Positions 1-8,069 of a DNA stretch of 64,000 bases are shown here, piece after piece. The notes under the pieces were generated by a model. It searched no databases and was not told the origin of the DNA. It saw only the letters and a program-made list of their open reading frames with translations. Position numbers and translations under genes: made by a program. Location of the stretch: the NCBI RefSeq assembly GCF_024435075.2, contig NZ_JAMZEG020000001.1, forward strand, positions 186,001 through 250,000, written 5' to 3'. The DNA is from Marinomonas maritima. Lineage in GTDB: Bacteria; Pseudomonadota; Gammaproteobacteria; Pseudomonadales; Marinomonadaceae. The stretch's first letter is position 1. Every line of letters begins with the position of its first letter.

Positions 1-615
1 GCTATTGAGCAAAACGTGTTGCGCTTTGGCGAATTTACTCTTAAATCTGGCCGTGTGAGTCCTTACTTTTTTAATGCAGGTCTGTTTAATTCAGGACAAG
101 CATTAGCTAAGTTAGGGCGCTTTTACGCAGCCTCATTAATGGAATCAAATGTTCCATTTGATGTTCTATTTGGTCCTGCCTACAAGGGCATTCCATTAGC
201 AACAACAACCGCTGTTGCTTTGTATGATCATCATAACGTAGACACACCATACGTTTTCAACCGCAAAGAAGCAAAAACTCACGGTGAAGGTGGTTCTCTT
301 GTCGGAGCTCCTTTAGCTGGTAAGGTCATGATTATCGATGACGTGATTACCGCAGGAACCGCCATTCGAGAAGTCATGGCCATAATCCAGCAAGTTGATG
401 CGCTGCCTGCTGGTGTGCTTATCGCCTTAGATCGTCAAGAACGAGGCCAAGGTGAATTGTCTGCTATTCAAGAAGTCGAACGCGACTTCAGTATGCCAGT
501 CATTAGTATAGTGTCTTTAAATGACATCATGACGTATTTAGCAGAACAGGATTCACCTGAATTTGCAGAACACCTTGATGCGGTCAAAGCCTATCGTGAC
601 CAGTACGGCATTTAA
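1..615 (+). CDS. pyrE: Orotate phosphoribosyltransferase, 5' end cut by window edge
   Basis: Converts orotate and PRPP to orotidine 5'-phosphate in de novo pyrimidine synthesis, in the cytoplasm. The frame is open from base 1 (reads AIEQNVLRFGEF), so the true start lies upstream; the GTG at position 16 is internal. The remaining 204 residues align along the length of E. coli PyrE apart from about the first dozen residues. The PRPP-binding signature MIIDDVITAGTA is at about residues 107-118 and the RKEAKTHGEGG loop precedes it. Convergent with slmA, as in other gammaproteobacteria. Family assignment is very secure. Confidence 0.97.
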   Translation, partial: AIEQNVLRFGEFTLKSGRVSPYFFNAGLFNSGQALAKLGRFYAASLMESNVPFDVLFGPAYKGIPLATTTAVALYDHHNVDTPYVFNRKEAKTHGEGGSLVGAPLAGKVMIIDDVITAGTAIREVMAIIQQVDALPAGVLIALDRQERGQGELSAIQEVERDFSMPVISIVSLNDIMTYLAEQDSPEFAEHLDAVKAYRDQYGI

Positions 616-623
616 TGCGTAAT

Positions 624-657
624 GCTAAGGTTTGGGGCTTTTGCCTCAAGCCTTAGC
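624..657. terminator. Hairpin between convergent pyrE and slmA
   Basis: Arms 624-638 and 643-657 pair over 15 positions with one mismatch and one wobble, around a TTTT loop. The hairpin overlaps the slmA stop codon. There is no clear U-tract on either strand, so it may act as a weak bidirectional terminator or an mRNA 3' stabiliser. Confidence 0.45.
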
Positions 658-1246
658 GATTTAGCGTCAAAGTTTGTGCCAATACTGTCCATTGTTCTTG
701 CCAAATATCCATTGGCTTCACTTTAAACTCACTGCGCACATAATGACGTATTTTTCCTTCAATAATGGCAATAAGAAAATTTGCACAGGGTGCAACGCCC
801 ATCGCTGGCCTCAAACCTTGCTTTAAGTCTGCTTCACGGATGATCTGCTTTAACTGCGTTTCTATGCGATCAAATACTTGAGTAATACGCATACGTAAGC
901 GTTCTGTTTCACCTGCTAATGCGTCTGCTGTAAGCAAGCGACACATGCCTGGATTTTGTTCCGCAAACCCAAGTACCAAGGTAACGATCATCTCCACTCG
1001 AGAGATGACATTGGCTTCCTCTTGAATAATACGGTTAATTCGGGTGAATAATGTTTCTTCAATGAACTCGATTAAGCCTTCGAACATCTTCGCTTTACTA
1101 GGAAAGTGGCGGTACAACGCCGCTTCCGATACGCCAACTTGCTTAGCCAGAGCGGCCGTCGTTATACGCGCTCCTGGACTACTCTCGAGCATTTGAGCCA
1201 GCGCTTGCAATATTTGTGTGCGGCGATCGTTTTTCTTGTTACTCAT
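653..1246 (-). CDS. slmA: Nucleoid occlusion factor SlmA (TetR family)
   Basis: DNA-bound inhibitor of FtsZ polymerisation that protects the nucleoid from division. 197 residues, against 198 in E. coli. An N-terminal TetR helix-turn-helix is visible at about residues 9-55 (RITTAALAKQVGVSEAALYRHFPSK), followed by the all-helical C-terminal domain that binds FtsZ. Position next to pyrE and near dut-coaBC is the conserved gammaproteobacterial arrangement, which separates it from generic TetR repressors. Confidence 0.95.
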   Translation of the reverse strand: MSNKKNDRRTQILQALAQMLESSPGARITTAALAKQVGVSEAALYRHFPSKAKMFEGLIEFIEETLFTRINRIIQEEANVISRVEMIVTLVLGFAEQNPGMCRLLTADALAGETERLRMRITQVFDRIETQLKQIIREADLKQGLRPAMGVAPCANFLIAIIEGKIRHYVRSEFKVKPMDIWQEQWTVLAQTLTLNR

Positions 1247-1305
1247 TGTCGTGTCCAGTTTGTAACCCGTATTATTAATTCATTATATCAATAACAGCGT
1301 AGGCC

Positions 1306-2214
1306 TCATTCGCCAACTTTTGTATTTGATATTAATGTGCCGACACCCGTATCGGTAAAAATTTCCAGCAAAGTCGCATGTGGGACACGGCCGTCGATAA
1401 TGTGAGCGCTTGTCACGCCTGAATTTACCGCAGATAGTGCGCAGCTGATCTTTGGAAGCATGCCGCCATAAATGGTGCCGTCAGCGATTAAGGCATCGAC
1501 TTGCGCCGTACTTAACCCTGTTAATACATTGCCTTGTTTGTCTTGTACGCCCGAAATATTGGTTAGCAGCATGAGCTTTTCGGCACCAACGGCTTCGGCA
1601 ACTTTTCCTGCGACAAGGTCGGCATTGATATTGTAAGAGTTACCATGATCATCCACGCCAATAGGGGCAATAACAGGGATCAGATCACTGTTCTCAAAGA
1701 ACTTTAAGAAACTGGTGTCGATACTGGATACTTCGCCAACGTGGCCAATATCTACCTGTTCTGGCGTTGTCATACCTTCTGCTTGGTGTTTTACAAACAG
1801 CTTTTTCGCTTTAATAAAGCGGCTGTCTTTTCCGGTGATACCGATGGCTTTGCCGCCCGCTTCACAAATTAAATTGACGATTTCTTTGTTTACTTGCCCG
1901 CCAAGTACCATCTCAACCACATCCATGGTGGCTGAATCGGTAACACGCATGCCATTAATGAATTTTGACTCTATGTTTAGCTTCGTCAGCATGTCGCCAA
2001 TTTGTGGACCGCCACCGTGAACAACAATTGGATTAATACCAATCGCTTTCATTAAAACGATGTCTCGTGCGAATCCCGCTTGTAGGGTTTCATCTGTCAT
2101 GGCATTGCCGCCGTATTTGATGACCAGAGTCTTACCGGCAAAGCGTTGAATGTAAGGGAGCGATTCGCTCAATACCTTAGCAACATCTAAAGCGGATTCA
2201 CGAGAAAAAGCCAC
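1306..2214 (-). CDS. argB: Acetylglutamate kinase
   Basis: Phosphorylates N-acetyl-L-glutamate, the second step of arginine synthesis. An amino acid kinase fold is evident from LVIKYGGNAM near the start, IVVHGGGPQI at about residue 65 and the late INADLVAGKVAEA stretch. The open frame runs upstream to 2343, but I prefer the GTG at 2214. It gives 302 residues, the family's usual length, and a CAGGAG ribosome-binding site lies about 10 bases upstream. The longer version would add 43 unrelated residues. In Pseudomonas argB follows dut and algC; here algC is absent from the interval. Confidence 0.94.
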   Translation of the reverse strand: MAFSRESALDVAKVLSESLPYIQRFAGKTLVIKYGGNAMTDETLQAGFARDIVLMKAIGINPIVVHGGGPQIGDMLTKLNIESKFINGMRVTDSATMDVVEMVLGGQVNKEIVNLICEAGGKAIGITGKDSRFIKAKKLFVKHQAEGMTTPEQVDIGHVGEVSSIDTSFLKFFENSDLIPVIAPIGVDDHGNSYNINADLVAGKVAEAVGAEKLMLLTNISGVQDKQGNVLTGLSTAQVDALIADGTIYGGMLPKISCALSAVNSGVTSAHIIDGRVPHATLLEIFTDTGVGTLISNTKVGE

Positions 2215-2495
2215 GGGGTACGTACTCCTGTAAACAAAAAGAATCGCGTTATAAAAACAGACTATCTTGATCTGCCCTGAAAACGAATAAGTAAATAGAT
2301 TATCTGGCTGCTGTGGCAAAACGATGACAGTCAAGGCCAGCATCGAGAGTAAGCAACCACTTAGGGTTGAAATAATAGCGTGATCTTGGAGGATTAACTA
2401 TAGAAATTTACATGAAAACGACGAAGTTTAAGCTTCCGAAAGCGATTTTTAGTGTGGCTTAAAAAGATGGATGAATGAATGTGGTAACGAAGTCG
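2215..2495. other. Non-coding interval between dut and argB
   Basis: About 280 bases upstream of argB with no convincing gene on either strand. It presumably carries the argB promoter. In pseudomonads this interval holds algC (phosphomannomutase/phosphoglucomutase); no trace of it is readable here. Confidence 0.5.
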
Positions 2496-2522
2496 AAAAA
2501 GGTGAGATATTCTCACCCTTTT
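2496..2522 (-). terminator. Rho-independent terminator of dut
   Basis: On the minus strand the arms AAAAGGGTGAGA and TCTCACCTTTT pair around a short ATA loop, and the run of Ts in the second arm provides the U-tract. It lies 14 bases past the dut stop codon. Confidence 0.8.
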
Positions 2523-2535
2523 CATTCAGATTTAG

Positions 2536-2994
2536 TTATTTTGTGCCAGTATGGCCAAAGCCACCTTCGCCACGTTCGGTGCTTTTGAATTCTGTCACAA
2601 TGTTAAATTCTGCTTGTACAACCGGCAGTAAAACAAGTTGAGCAACACGTTCACCTGGCTCAATAGTAAATGTCGTATTTCCACGATTCCAGCAAGAAAT
2701 CATCAGTTCACCTTGGTAATCAGAATCGATAAGACCGACCAAATTGCCCAAAACAATACCGTGTTTGTGGCCCAACCCTGAGCGTGGCAATATCGTCGCG
2801 GCGAAATTAGAGTCTTGGATGTAAATAGAAAGCCCAGTCGGCAGTAATGTCGTTTCACCTGGCGCAAGGTCGATCGCGGTGTCTAGGCAGGCACGAAGGT
2901 CTAATCCCGCCGAGCCTTCTGTTGCGTAAGTTGGCAATGGGATCTCTTTGCCAATTTTGTCGCTTAGGATTTTTAATTGAATCGCTTGTTTCAT
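2536..2994 (-). CDS. dut: dUTP diphosphatase
   Basis: Hydrolyses dUTP to dUMP and pyrophosphate, keeping uracil out of DNA and supplying dUMP for thymidylate synthesis. 152 residues, typical of the trimeric family. Motifs in order: AGLDLRAC (motif 1, about residue 30), PRSGLGHKHGI (motif 2), NLVGLIDSDYQGEL (motif 3, catalytic Asp), GERVAQLVLLP (motif 4) and C-terminal RGEGGFGHTG (motif 5, closes on the substrate). It lies 54 bases downstream of coaBC on the same strand, so the two are probably co-transcribed. Confidence 0.97.
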   Translation of the reverse strand: MKQAIQLKILSDKIGKEIPLPTYATEGSAGLDLRACLDTAIDLAPGETTLLPTGLSIYIQDSNFAATILPRSGLGHKHGIVLGNLVGLIDSDYQGELMISCWNRGNTTFTIEPGERVAQLVLLPVVQAEFNIVTEFKSTERGEGGFGHTGTK

Positions 2995-3048
2995 TGTTTT
3001 CTCTTCTATTTTCTTAATTGATGGTCGGCATGAATAGTCGTTAAGGGG

Positions 3049-4272
3049 TTAACGAGAGCGTTGTGAGTGCTCGTGAATAAAGTCTACAAGCTGACTTGCT
3101 AATTCGCTCTTGGTGGCTTTAGCAGGCTCCCAGACCTTATTCGTAGTAATCACAGTGACTTGGTTCTCGTCTTGATTAAAACCAATGTCGGAGCGAGACA
3201 CGTCATTGGCGATAATGATATCTAAGCCTTTACGTTCAAGTTTGCTCTTCGCATATTCGATCACGTTTTGCGTTTCGGCGGCAAAACCTACTATGATTTT
3301 TGCGCGTTTTTGCTGAGCTAATGTCGCAATAATATCTGGGTTTTTCACGAGAGTGAGTTGAACTTCATCCGTATTGGATTGTTTTTTCATTTTTTGGTTG
3401 CTGGCCATTTTCATTTTAAAGTCGGCAACCGCCGCGGCACCAATAAATACATCCGCTTGGCTTTGCATAGCGTGCTCGCACGCGGTTAGCATGTCATCGG
3501 CGCTTTTGACGGCCACTAAATTAACGCCAACGGGTGCTGTGATCTGAACAGGACCGCTGATCAATGTAACACTCGCGCCGCGGGCTATGGCGGCCGTGGC
3601 AAGGGCATAACCCATTTTCCCTGAACTGTGATTACTGATGTAGCGCACAGGGTCAATCGCTTCCATTGTCGGTCCAGCGGTAATAACCCAATGTTGTCCG
3701 GCAAGGTTTTGTTCAAGCATTGTGTTTTGGAAGTGGTGTGTTATCGCAGTAAAAATATCGGTGGGTTCACTCATGCGACCAGGCCCTATGTCGCCACACG
3801 CTTGAGCGCCATCGGCAGGGCCAATACTTAGCACGCCACGCTGGGTTAGCAGAGCCGAATTCGCTTGGGTGGCAGGGTGGCGCCACATGGCTTGATTCAT
3901 GGCGGGGGCAATCAGTACGGGAGACTCGGTAGCGATGCATAACGTGCTCAGTAAATCGTTTGCCATGCCTTGAGTGTAACGTGCCATGAAGTCGGCTGAG
4001 GCAGGCGCGATGACAATTAAATCAGCCCATTTTGCTAACTCAATGTGCCCCATGCCTGCTTCGGCGTTCGGGTCTAATAAGGTACTGCGTACCGGATTCC
4101 CAGAGATTGCTTGTAGTGTCATTTCCGTCACGAAGGCTTTGGCGCCTTCTGTCAAAACGACTTGCACTTGTGCACCCGCTTTGGTCAGTAAGCGAATTAG
4201 CTCGATGCTCTTATAAGCAGCAATACCACCAGTAATGCCTAATAGAATGCGTTTTTGAGTGAGGTTTGACAT
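3049..4272 (-). CDS. coaBC: Bifunctional phosphopantothenoylcysteine decarboxylase / phosphopantothenate-cysteine ligase
   Basis: Carries out two consecutive steps of coenzyme A synthesis. The N-terminal flavoprotein CoaC domain (about residues 1-190) has GITGGIAAYKS near the start, the APAMNQAMW substrate clamp at about 125 and the ACGDIGPGRM flap at about 160. The C-terminal CoaB domain (about 190-400) has VITAGPTMEAIDPVRYISN and the VKNPDIIATL region. 407 residues is a normal full length. Divergent from radC and upstream of dut, the standard order. Confidence 0.96.
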   Translation of the reverse strand: MSNLTQKRILLGITGGIAAYKSIELIRLLTKAGAQVQVVLTEGAKAFVTEMTLQAISGNPVRSTLLDPNAEAGMGHIELAKWADLIVIAPASADFMARYTQGMANDLLSTLCIATESPVLIAPAMNQAMWRHPATQANSALLTQRGVLSIGPADGAQACGDIGPGRMSEPTDIFTAITHHFQNTMLEQNLAGQHWVITAGPTMEAIDPVRYISNHSSGKMGYALATAAIARGASVTLISGPVQITAPVGVNLVAVKSADDMLTACEHAMQSQADVFIGAAAVADFKMKMASNQKMKKQSNTDEVQLTLVKNPDIIATLAQQKRAKIIVGFAAETQNVIEYAKSKLERKGLDIIIANDVSRSDIGFNQDENQVTVITTNKVWEPAKATKSELASQLVDFIHEHSQRSR

Positions 4273-4364
4273 AAAAAACTTCTCAATACGTTCAGTGGAA
4301 GATAGAGTTAACCAGAGGCAGGACGCCTTTTAAAGCAAGATTATCATGGATCAAGGAGCAGATC

Positions 4365-5039
4365 ATGAGTATTAAACACTGGCCAGAACAAGAAAGGCCC
4401 CGCGAAAAGCTCATCCACCAAGGTGCTGATGCGTTAAGTGACTCTGAATTACTGGCTATTTTTCTTCGTACGGGCACACAAGGTGTCAGTGCGGTGGAAC
4501 TGGCTCGGCAAATTTTATCTCAATTTGGTGGTCTACGGTCTTTAATGTCGGCAAGTCGGGAAGAATTTTGTAAGGGTTTTGGATTGGGTGATGCCAAATA
4601 TACTCAGCTGCAAGCCGTGTTAGAAATGTCCAAGCGGCATTTACAAGAGCAATTAATGCGTGAAACGGTATTTACCAGTGCCGAACACGTTCGAACGTAC
4701 CTTTCCTCGCAATTACGTCATTCCCATCGAGAAGTATTTGCTGTGTTGTTTCTCGATACACAACATCGATTGATTCGCTATGAAGAGCTTTTCATGGGCA
4801 CCATAGACGCAGCCGCTGTGTATCCTCGTGAAGTGGTTAAAGCCGCACTGCAATATAACGCGGCCGCCGTAATTTTGGCTCACAACCACCCTAGTGGCGT
4901 CGCGGAGCCAAGTCAGGCAGACATCAGTATTACCGATAAAATCAAACGTGCGCTGGATCTCGTCGATGTGCGATTGTTGGATCACTTTGTGGTTGGAGAT
5001 GGCACACCTGTGTCATTAGCAGAGAGAGGGCTGGTGTAG
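4365..5039 (+). CDS. radC: RadC family protein (JAB/MPN metalloprotease-like)
   Basis: 224 residues. An N-terminal helix-hairpin-helix-like region (about 1-95) is followed by an MPN domain with the JAMM metal motif HNHPSG, then SQADISIT, at about residues 169-185. The historical name suggests a DNA repair role, but biochemical function is not established for the family. The start at 4365 is preceded by AAGGAG with good spacing. Divergent from coaBC. Confidence 0.93.
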   Translation: MSIKHWPEQERPREKLIHQGADALSDSELLAIFLRTGTQGVSAVELARQILSQFGGLRSLMSASREEFCKGFGLGDAKYTQLQAVLEMSKRHLQEQLMRETVFTSAEHVRTYLSSQLRHSHREVFAVLFLDTQHRLIRYEELFMGTIDAAAVYPREVVKAALQYNAAAVILAHNHPSGVAEPSQADISITDKIKRALDLVDVRLLDHFVVGDGTPVSLAERGLV

Positions 5040-5154
5040 CTTGAAAATTCAATTATTGATGGTGCTGCCGTTTAGATTTATAGGTGTGTGACGGGTTATC
5101 ACGGCTGCAATTGTCTTTGACGCTTACTAAATGATCAGTTTTCTTACAAAAGGT

Positions 5155-5183
5155 TTGCCCAATGGGTGAGGTTATGGGAGAAT
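5155..5183 (+). promoter_or_regulatory. Possible sigma-70 promoter for rpmB-rpmG
   Basis: TTGCCC and GAGAAT are separated by 17 bases (each 4 of 6 to consensus) and followed by a GC-rich CCGCGCC stretch resembling the discriminator of growth-rate-controlled promoters. Position about 110 bases upstream of rpmB fits. Inferred from sequence only. Confidence 0.35.
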
Positions 5184-5296
5184 CCGCGCCGCTATATCCT
5201 CGGTATGGGATTTTTTTGATTCACAAGGAATCATGCTCCGCCTGAGGAAGTGAAACACTTCCAATAATCTTTCTGGATAGCAAAAGGTATTTAATT

Positions 5297-5533
5297 ATGT
5301 CTCGCGTATGTCAAGTTACTGGGAAGCGTCCTGTTACAGGAAACAACGTTTCTCACTCAAAGCGTCGTACTAAGCGTCGTTTTCTTCCTAACCTTCATTG
5401 GCACCGTTTTTGGGTCGAAGGTGAAAACCGCTACATCCGTATACGTGTATCTTCTAAAGGTATCCGTATTATCGATAAAAAAGGCATCGAAACAGTTCTT
5501 ACTGAAATGCGTGCCAACGGCGAAAAAGTATAA
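5297..5533 (+). CDS. rpmB: 50S ribosomal protein L28
   Basis: Large-subunit ribosomal protein. 78 residues, co-linear with E. coli L28 from MSRVCQVTGKRP to the C-terminal RANGEKV; only one cysteine, so it is the zinc-free form. Followed 11 bases later by rpmG, the conserved rpmBG operon, which sits between radC and mutM as in enterobacteria. Confidence 0.98.
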   Translation: MSRVCQVTGKRPVTGNNVSHSKRRTKRRFLPNLHWHRFWVEGENRYIRIRVSSKGIRIIDKKGIETVLTEMRANGEKV

Positions 5534-5544
5534 GGATCTGAATC

Positions 5545-5715
5545 ATGGCTTCTAAAGGCGCTCGCGATTTAATTCGCATGGTATCTTCTGCTGGTACTGG
5601 TCACTTTTACACGACTGACAAGAACAAGCGAAATACTCCGGACAAACTTGAAATGAGAAAGTTTGATCCAGTTGTACGTAAACACGTTATGTACAAAGAA
5701 GCGAAAATTAAATAA
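5545..5715 (+). CDS. rpmG: 50S ribosomal protein L33
   Basis: Large-subunit ribosomal protein of 56 residues, beginning MASKGARDLIRMVSSAGTGH and ending KEAKIK. It lacks the CxxC pairs of zinc-binding L33 and so is the zinc-independent paralogue, like E. coli L33. An AAGGA ribosome-binding site overlaps the end of rpmB. A terminator follows within 25 bases. Confidence 0.97.
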   Translation: MASKGARDLIRMVSSAGTGHFYTTDKNKRNTPDKLEMRKFDPVVRKHVMYKEAKIK

Positions 5716-5735
5716 TTTTCGATTTCTTAAGAAAG

Positions 5736-5762
5736 AACCGACTCCTAGAGTCGGTTTTTTTG
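5736..5762 (+). terminator. Rho-independent terminator of rpmB-rpmG
   Basis: Perfect 9-bp stem AACCGACTC / GAGTCGGTT with a CTA loop, running directly into a tract of Ts. It lies 20 bases after the rpmG stop codon. Confidence 0.92.
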
Positions 5763-5833
5763 TATCTAGTAGAAGCATTTTGTTCTTTTGGTCAGTATTG
5801 TTTGTGCTTGCTTAATTATCGTCGAGGTCACTG

Positions 5834-6652
5834 ATGCCTGAATTACCGGAAGTGGAAACCACACTGCGTGGTATAGAGTCTCACCTTGTTGGACGCTCGC
5901 TTGCTAACGTCGATATTCGTCAGCCAAAACTGCGTTGGCTGATTACGCCTGAGCTAAGTTCAGACATGGTAGGTCAGGAAATTACACACTTAACTCGACG
6001 TGGTAAGTACATTGGTATTCATACTGTCAAAGGAACGTTAATTGTTCATCTCGGCATGTCTGGTAGCTTGTATTTTGTACCCGCCGATACGCCGCCACTT
6101 TTTCATGATCATGTGGATTTTTGCTTTGCCGATGGTGATGTGTGGCTGAGATACACGGACCCACGTCGTTTTGGCGCTATTTTGTGGACGACGAATGATT
6201 GGAATGAACACGAACTCATTCGACATTTAGGCCCTGAGCCGTTATCAGATCTTTTCAATGCTGATATGTTGTATGCCCGAGCCAAAGGCCGAAAAGTGCC
6301 TATTAAAACTTTTATTATGGACAGTAAAATTGTCGTGGGTGTCGGCAATATTTACGCGAATGAAGCCTTGTTTAAAGCAGGTATTCGACCTGATCGTTTA
6401 GCTGGTAAGATAAGTAAGGCGCGTTTAGTGCGTTTGGTTGAGTGCATTAAAGTCGTGCTTGCCGCTGCAATCAAGCAGGGTGGAACGACATTGAAAGACT
6501 TTGTTGGTGGCGATGGAAAGCCTGGTTACTTCAAGCAAGAATTAGCCGTTTATGGTCGAGCGAATAAGCCTTGTACTGTTTGTCGTGTGCCGTTAAAAGA
6601 AATTCGGCAAGCTCAGCGCAGCACCGTTTTTTGTGTGAACTGTCAAACTTGA
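5834..6652 (+). CDS. mutM: Formamidopyrimidine-DNA glycosylase
   Basis: Base-excision repair enzyme that removes 8-oxoguanine and formamidopyrimidines, with AP lyase activity. 272 residues. N-terminal PELPEVE supplies the catalytic proline and glutamate after Met removal. The H2TH region contains VGVGNIYANEALF at about 170. The C-terminal zinc finger has CTVC and CVNC pairs (about residues 247-270). All catalytic features are present. An own ribosome-binding site GAGGT precedes the start. Confidence 0.97.
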   Translation: MPELPEVETTLRGIESHLVGRSLANVDIRQPKLRWLITPELSSDMVGQEITHLTRRGKYIGIHTVKGTLIVHLGMSGSLYFVPADTPPLFHDHVDFCFADGDVWLRYTDPRRFGAILWTTNDWNEHELIRHLGPEPLSDLFNADMLYARAKGRKVPIKTFIMDSKIVVGVGNIYANEALFKAGIRPDRLAGKISKARLVRLVECIKVVLAAAIKQGGTTLKDFVGGDGKPGYFKQELAVYGRANKPCTVCRVPLKEIRQAQRSTVFCVNCQT

Positions 6653-6694
6653 TCGTATTGGGCATAATAATTGCTGGCATATGCTATTGATCAA

Positions 6695-6733
6695 GTGGCT
6701 ATAAAAAGTGACTATAAAAAATGATTATAGACA
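6695..6733 (+). repeat. Three tandem 13-bp repeats upstream of the nucleoside transporter operon
   Basis: GTGGCTATAAAAA, GTGACTATAAAAA and the more divergent ATGATTATAGACA follow each other without gaps in the 222-base region before the binding-protein gene. Each contains TATAAA/TATAGA, so they could hold alternative -10 elements or a reiterated operator. Function is unknown. Confidence 0.6.
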
Positions 6734-6874
6734 TTAGGTTTTTGCACTATGAGGAAAAATATTGCTTAAAATGTGCAGATTTTATTGCGGTATTTTGTTA
6801 ATGGGTTTATTTTTGACCAGTTAGGCAAGATTTAAACTGCCTAGATTCAATTACATATAATAAGAGGAATTGGA

Positions 6875-7864
6875 ATGAAAGGTGTCTTTTTTGCGTCCGT
6901 CACGGCTTTGGCCATTTCAGCAAGTATGGCTCAAGCAGCAGACCCTGCGGTTGTTTACGATCAAGCGGGTAAATTCGACAAATCTTTTAACGAAGGTGTT
7001 TACAACGGCGTTAAAAAATACACGACAGACAGCGGCATTCAGGTTCGAGAGTTTGAACCTAAAAATGAAGCCCAAGTAGAGCAAGGTTTACGCCGTCTTG
7101 CCAAACGAGGTTATTCACCAATTGTTACTGTTGGTTTCAATATGACCTCTGCGGTTGAGAAAGTGGCGAAAGATTTCCCTAACATCAACTTTACGCTTAT
7201 TGATGGTGTAATCGATCTTCCGAACGTTCAGTCTGTTATTTTTAAAGAGCATGAAGGATCATTCCTTGTGGGTGCTTTGGCTGCCATGGCGTCTAAAACC
7301 GACACGGTTGGTTTTGTTGGCGGTATGGATATTCCTCTTATCCGTAAGTTTGGCTGTGGATATGAGCAAGGCGTTAAATACGCGTCTTCTAGCGCAACCG
7401 TTTTTCAAAACATGACGGGTTCTACTGGTGCGGCGTTTAACGATCCAACGAAAGGGTCTGAACTTGCTAAGAGTCAGTTCTCTAAAGGCGCAGATGTTGT
7501 CTTTGCGGCCGCTGGTGGTACCGGTATCGGTGTGTATCAGGCTGCGAAAGATGAAGGTAAACTGGCCATTGGTGTTGATTCAAACCAAAACCATATTCAA
7601 CCAGGCACCATGCTAACGTCTATGGTTAAGCGTGTAGATCAAGCCGCTTATAAAACATACAAAGACGCTGCAGCAGGCACTTGGAAGCCAGGTATGGTGG
7701 TTCTAGGTTTGGCTGAGGGCGGTGTTGATTGGGCGCTTGATGATAACAATGCAAGCCTCATCACAGCAGATATGAAAGCGAAGTTAAAAGACATTCGCGC
7801 TAAGATTGTTAGTGGTGACATAAAAGTCCATGACTACATGTCAGACAATACTTGTAACTATTAA
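6875..7864 (+). CDS. BMP family ABC transporter substrate-binding protein (nucleoside type)
   Basis: Periplasmic binding component of a purine/pyrimidine nucleoside importer. 329 residues with a signal peptide ending at about residue 22 (SMAQA-A). The mature part shows the Bmp/PnrA pattern: VVYDQAGKFDKSFNEGVYNG, the mid-protein FVGGMDIPLIRKFGCGYEQG and a late IGVDSNQN. It is not a lipoprotein, as expected in a Gram-negative. It heads an operon with the ATPase, two permeases and cdd; the exact nucleoside cannot be read from sequence, but the cdd neighbour points to nucleosides including cytidine. Confidence 0.9.
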   Translation: MKGVFFASVTALAISASMAQAADPAVVYDQAGKFDKSFNEGVYNGVKKYTTDSGIQVREFEPKNEAQVEQGLRRLAKRGYSPIVTVGFNMTSAVEKVAKDFPNINFTLIDGVIDLPNVQSVIFKEHEGSFLVGALAAMASKTDTVGFVGGMDIPLIRKFGCGYEQGVKYASSSATVFQNMTGSTGAAFNDPTKGSELAKSQFSKGADVVFAAAGGTGIGVYQAAKDEGKLAIGVDSNQNHIQPGTMLTSMVKRVDQAAYKTYKDAAAGTWKPGMVVLGLAEGGVDWALDDNNASLITADMKAKLKDIRAKIVSGDIKVHDYMSDNTCNY

Positions 7865-7877
7865 GTTACATAGAAAA

Positions 7878-7913
7878 ACAGTTGCCCGTTGTTAGCGGGC
7901 AGCTGTTTTTTTT
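7878..7913 (+). terminator. Terminator/attenuator after the binding-protein gene
   Basis: Eleven-bp stem (one G-T wobble) ACAGTTGCCCG / CGGGCAGCTGT followed by eight Ts. It lies inside the operon between the binding protein and the ATPase, so it probably keeps the binding protein in excess over the membrane subunits. Confidence 0.85.
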
Positions 7914-8069
7914 GCTCTAGTATTCTTACTGAATGATGCAGCGATGCAATTTGGATTGCAGACATTGATTACTATGTAAAAGAAGTAGTAACAAAAAACA
8001 TACTGAGTGTTTTTGCCCATGAGGTACATTGAGTGTGTTCCATTTTAAGCAGATGAATTACTTTTAGAT

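Noticed and set aside
1715..2020. 101-codon plus-strand frame inside argB
   Set aside because: Antisense to conserved ArgB motifs, without a ribosome-binding site or recognisable domain.
1306..2343. Long 345-residue form of ArgB
   Set aside because: The extra 43 residues are unconserved; the GTG at 2214 has a ribosome-binding site and gives the family's usual length.
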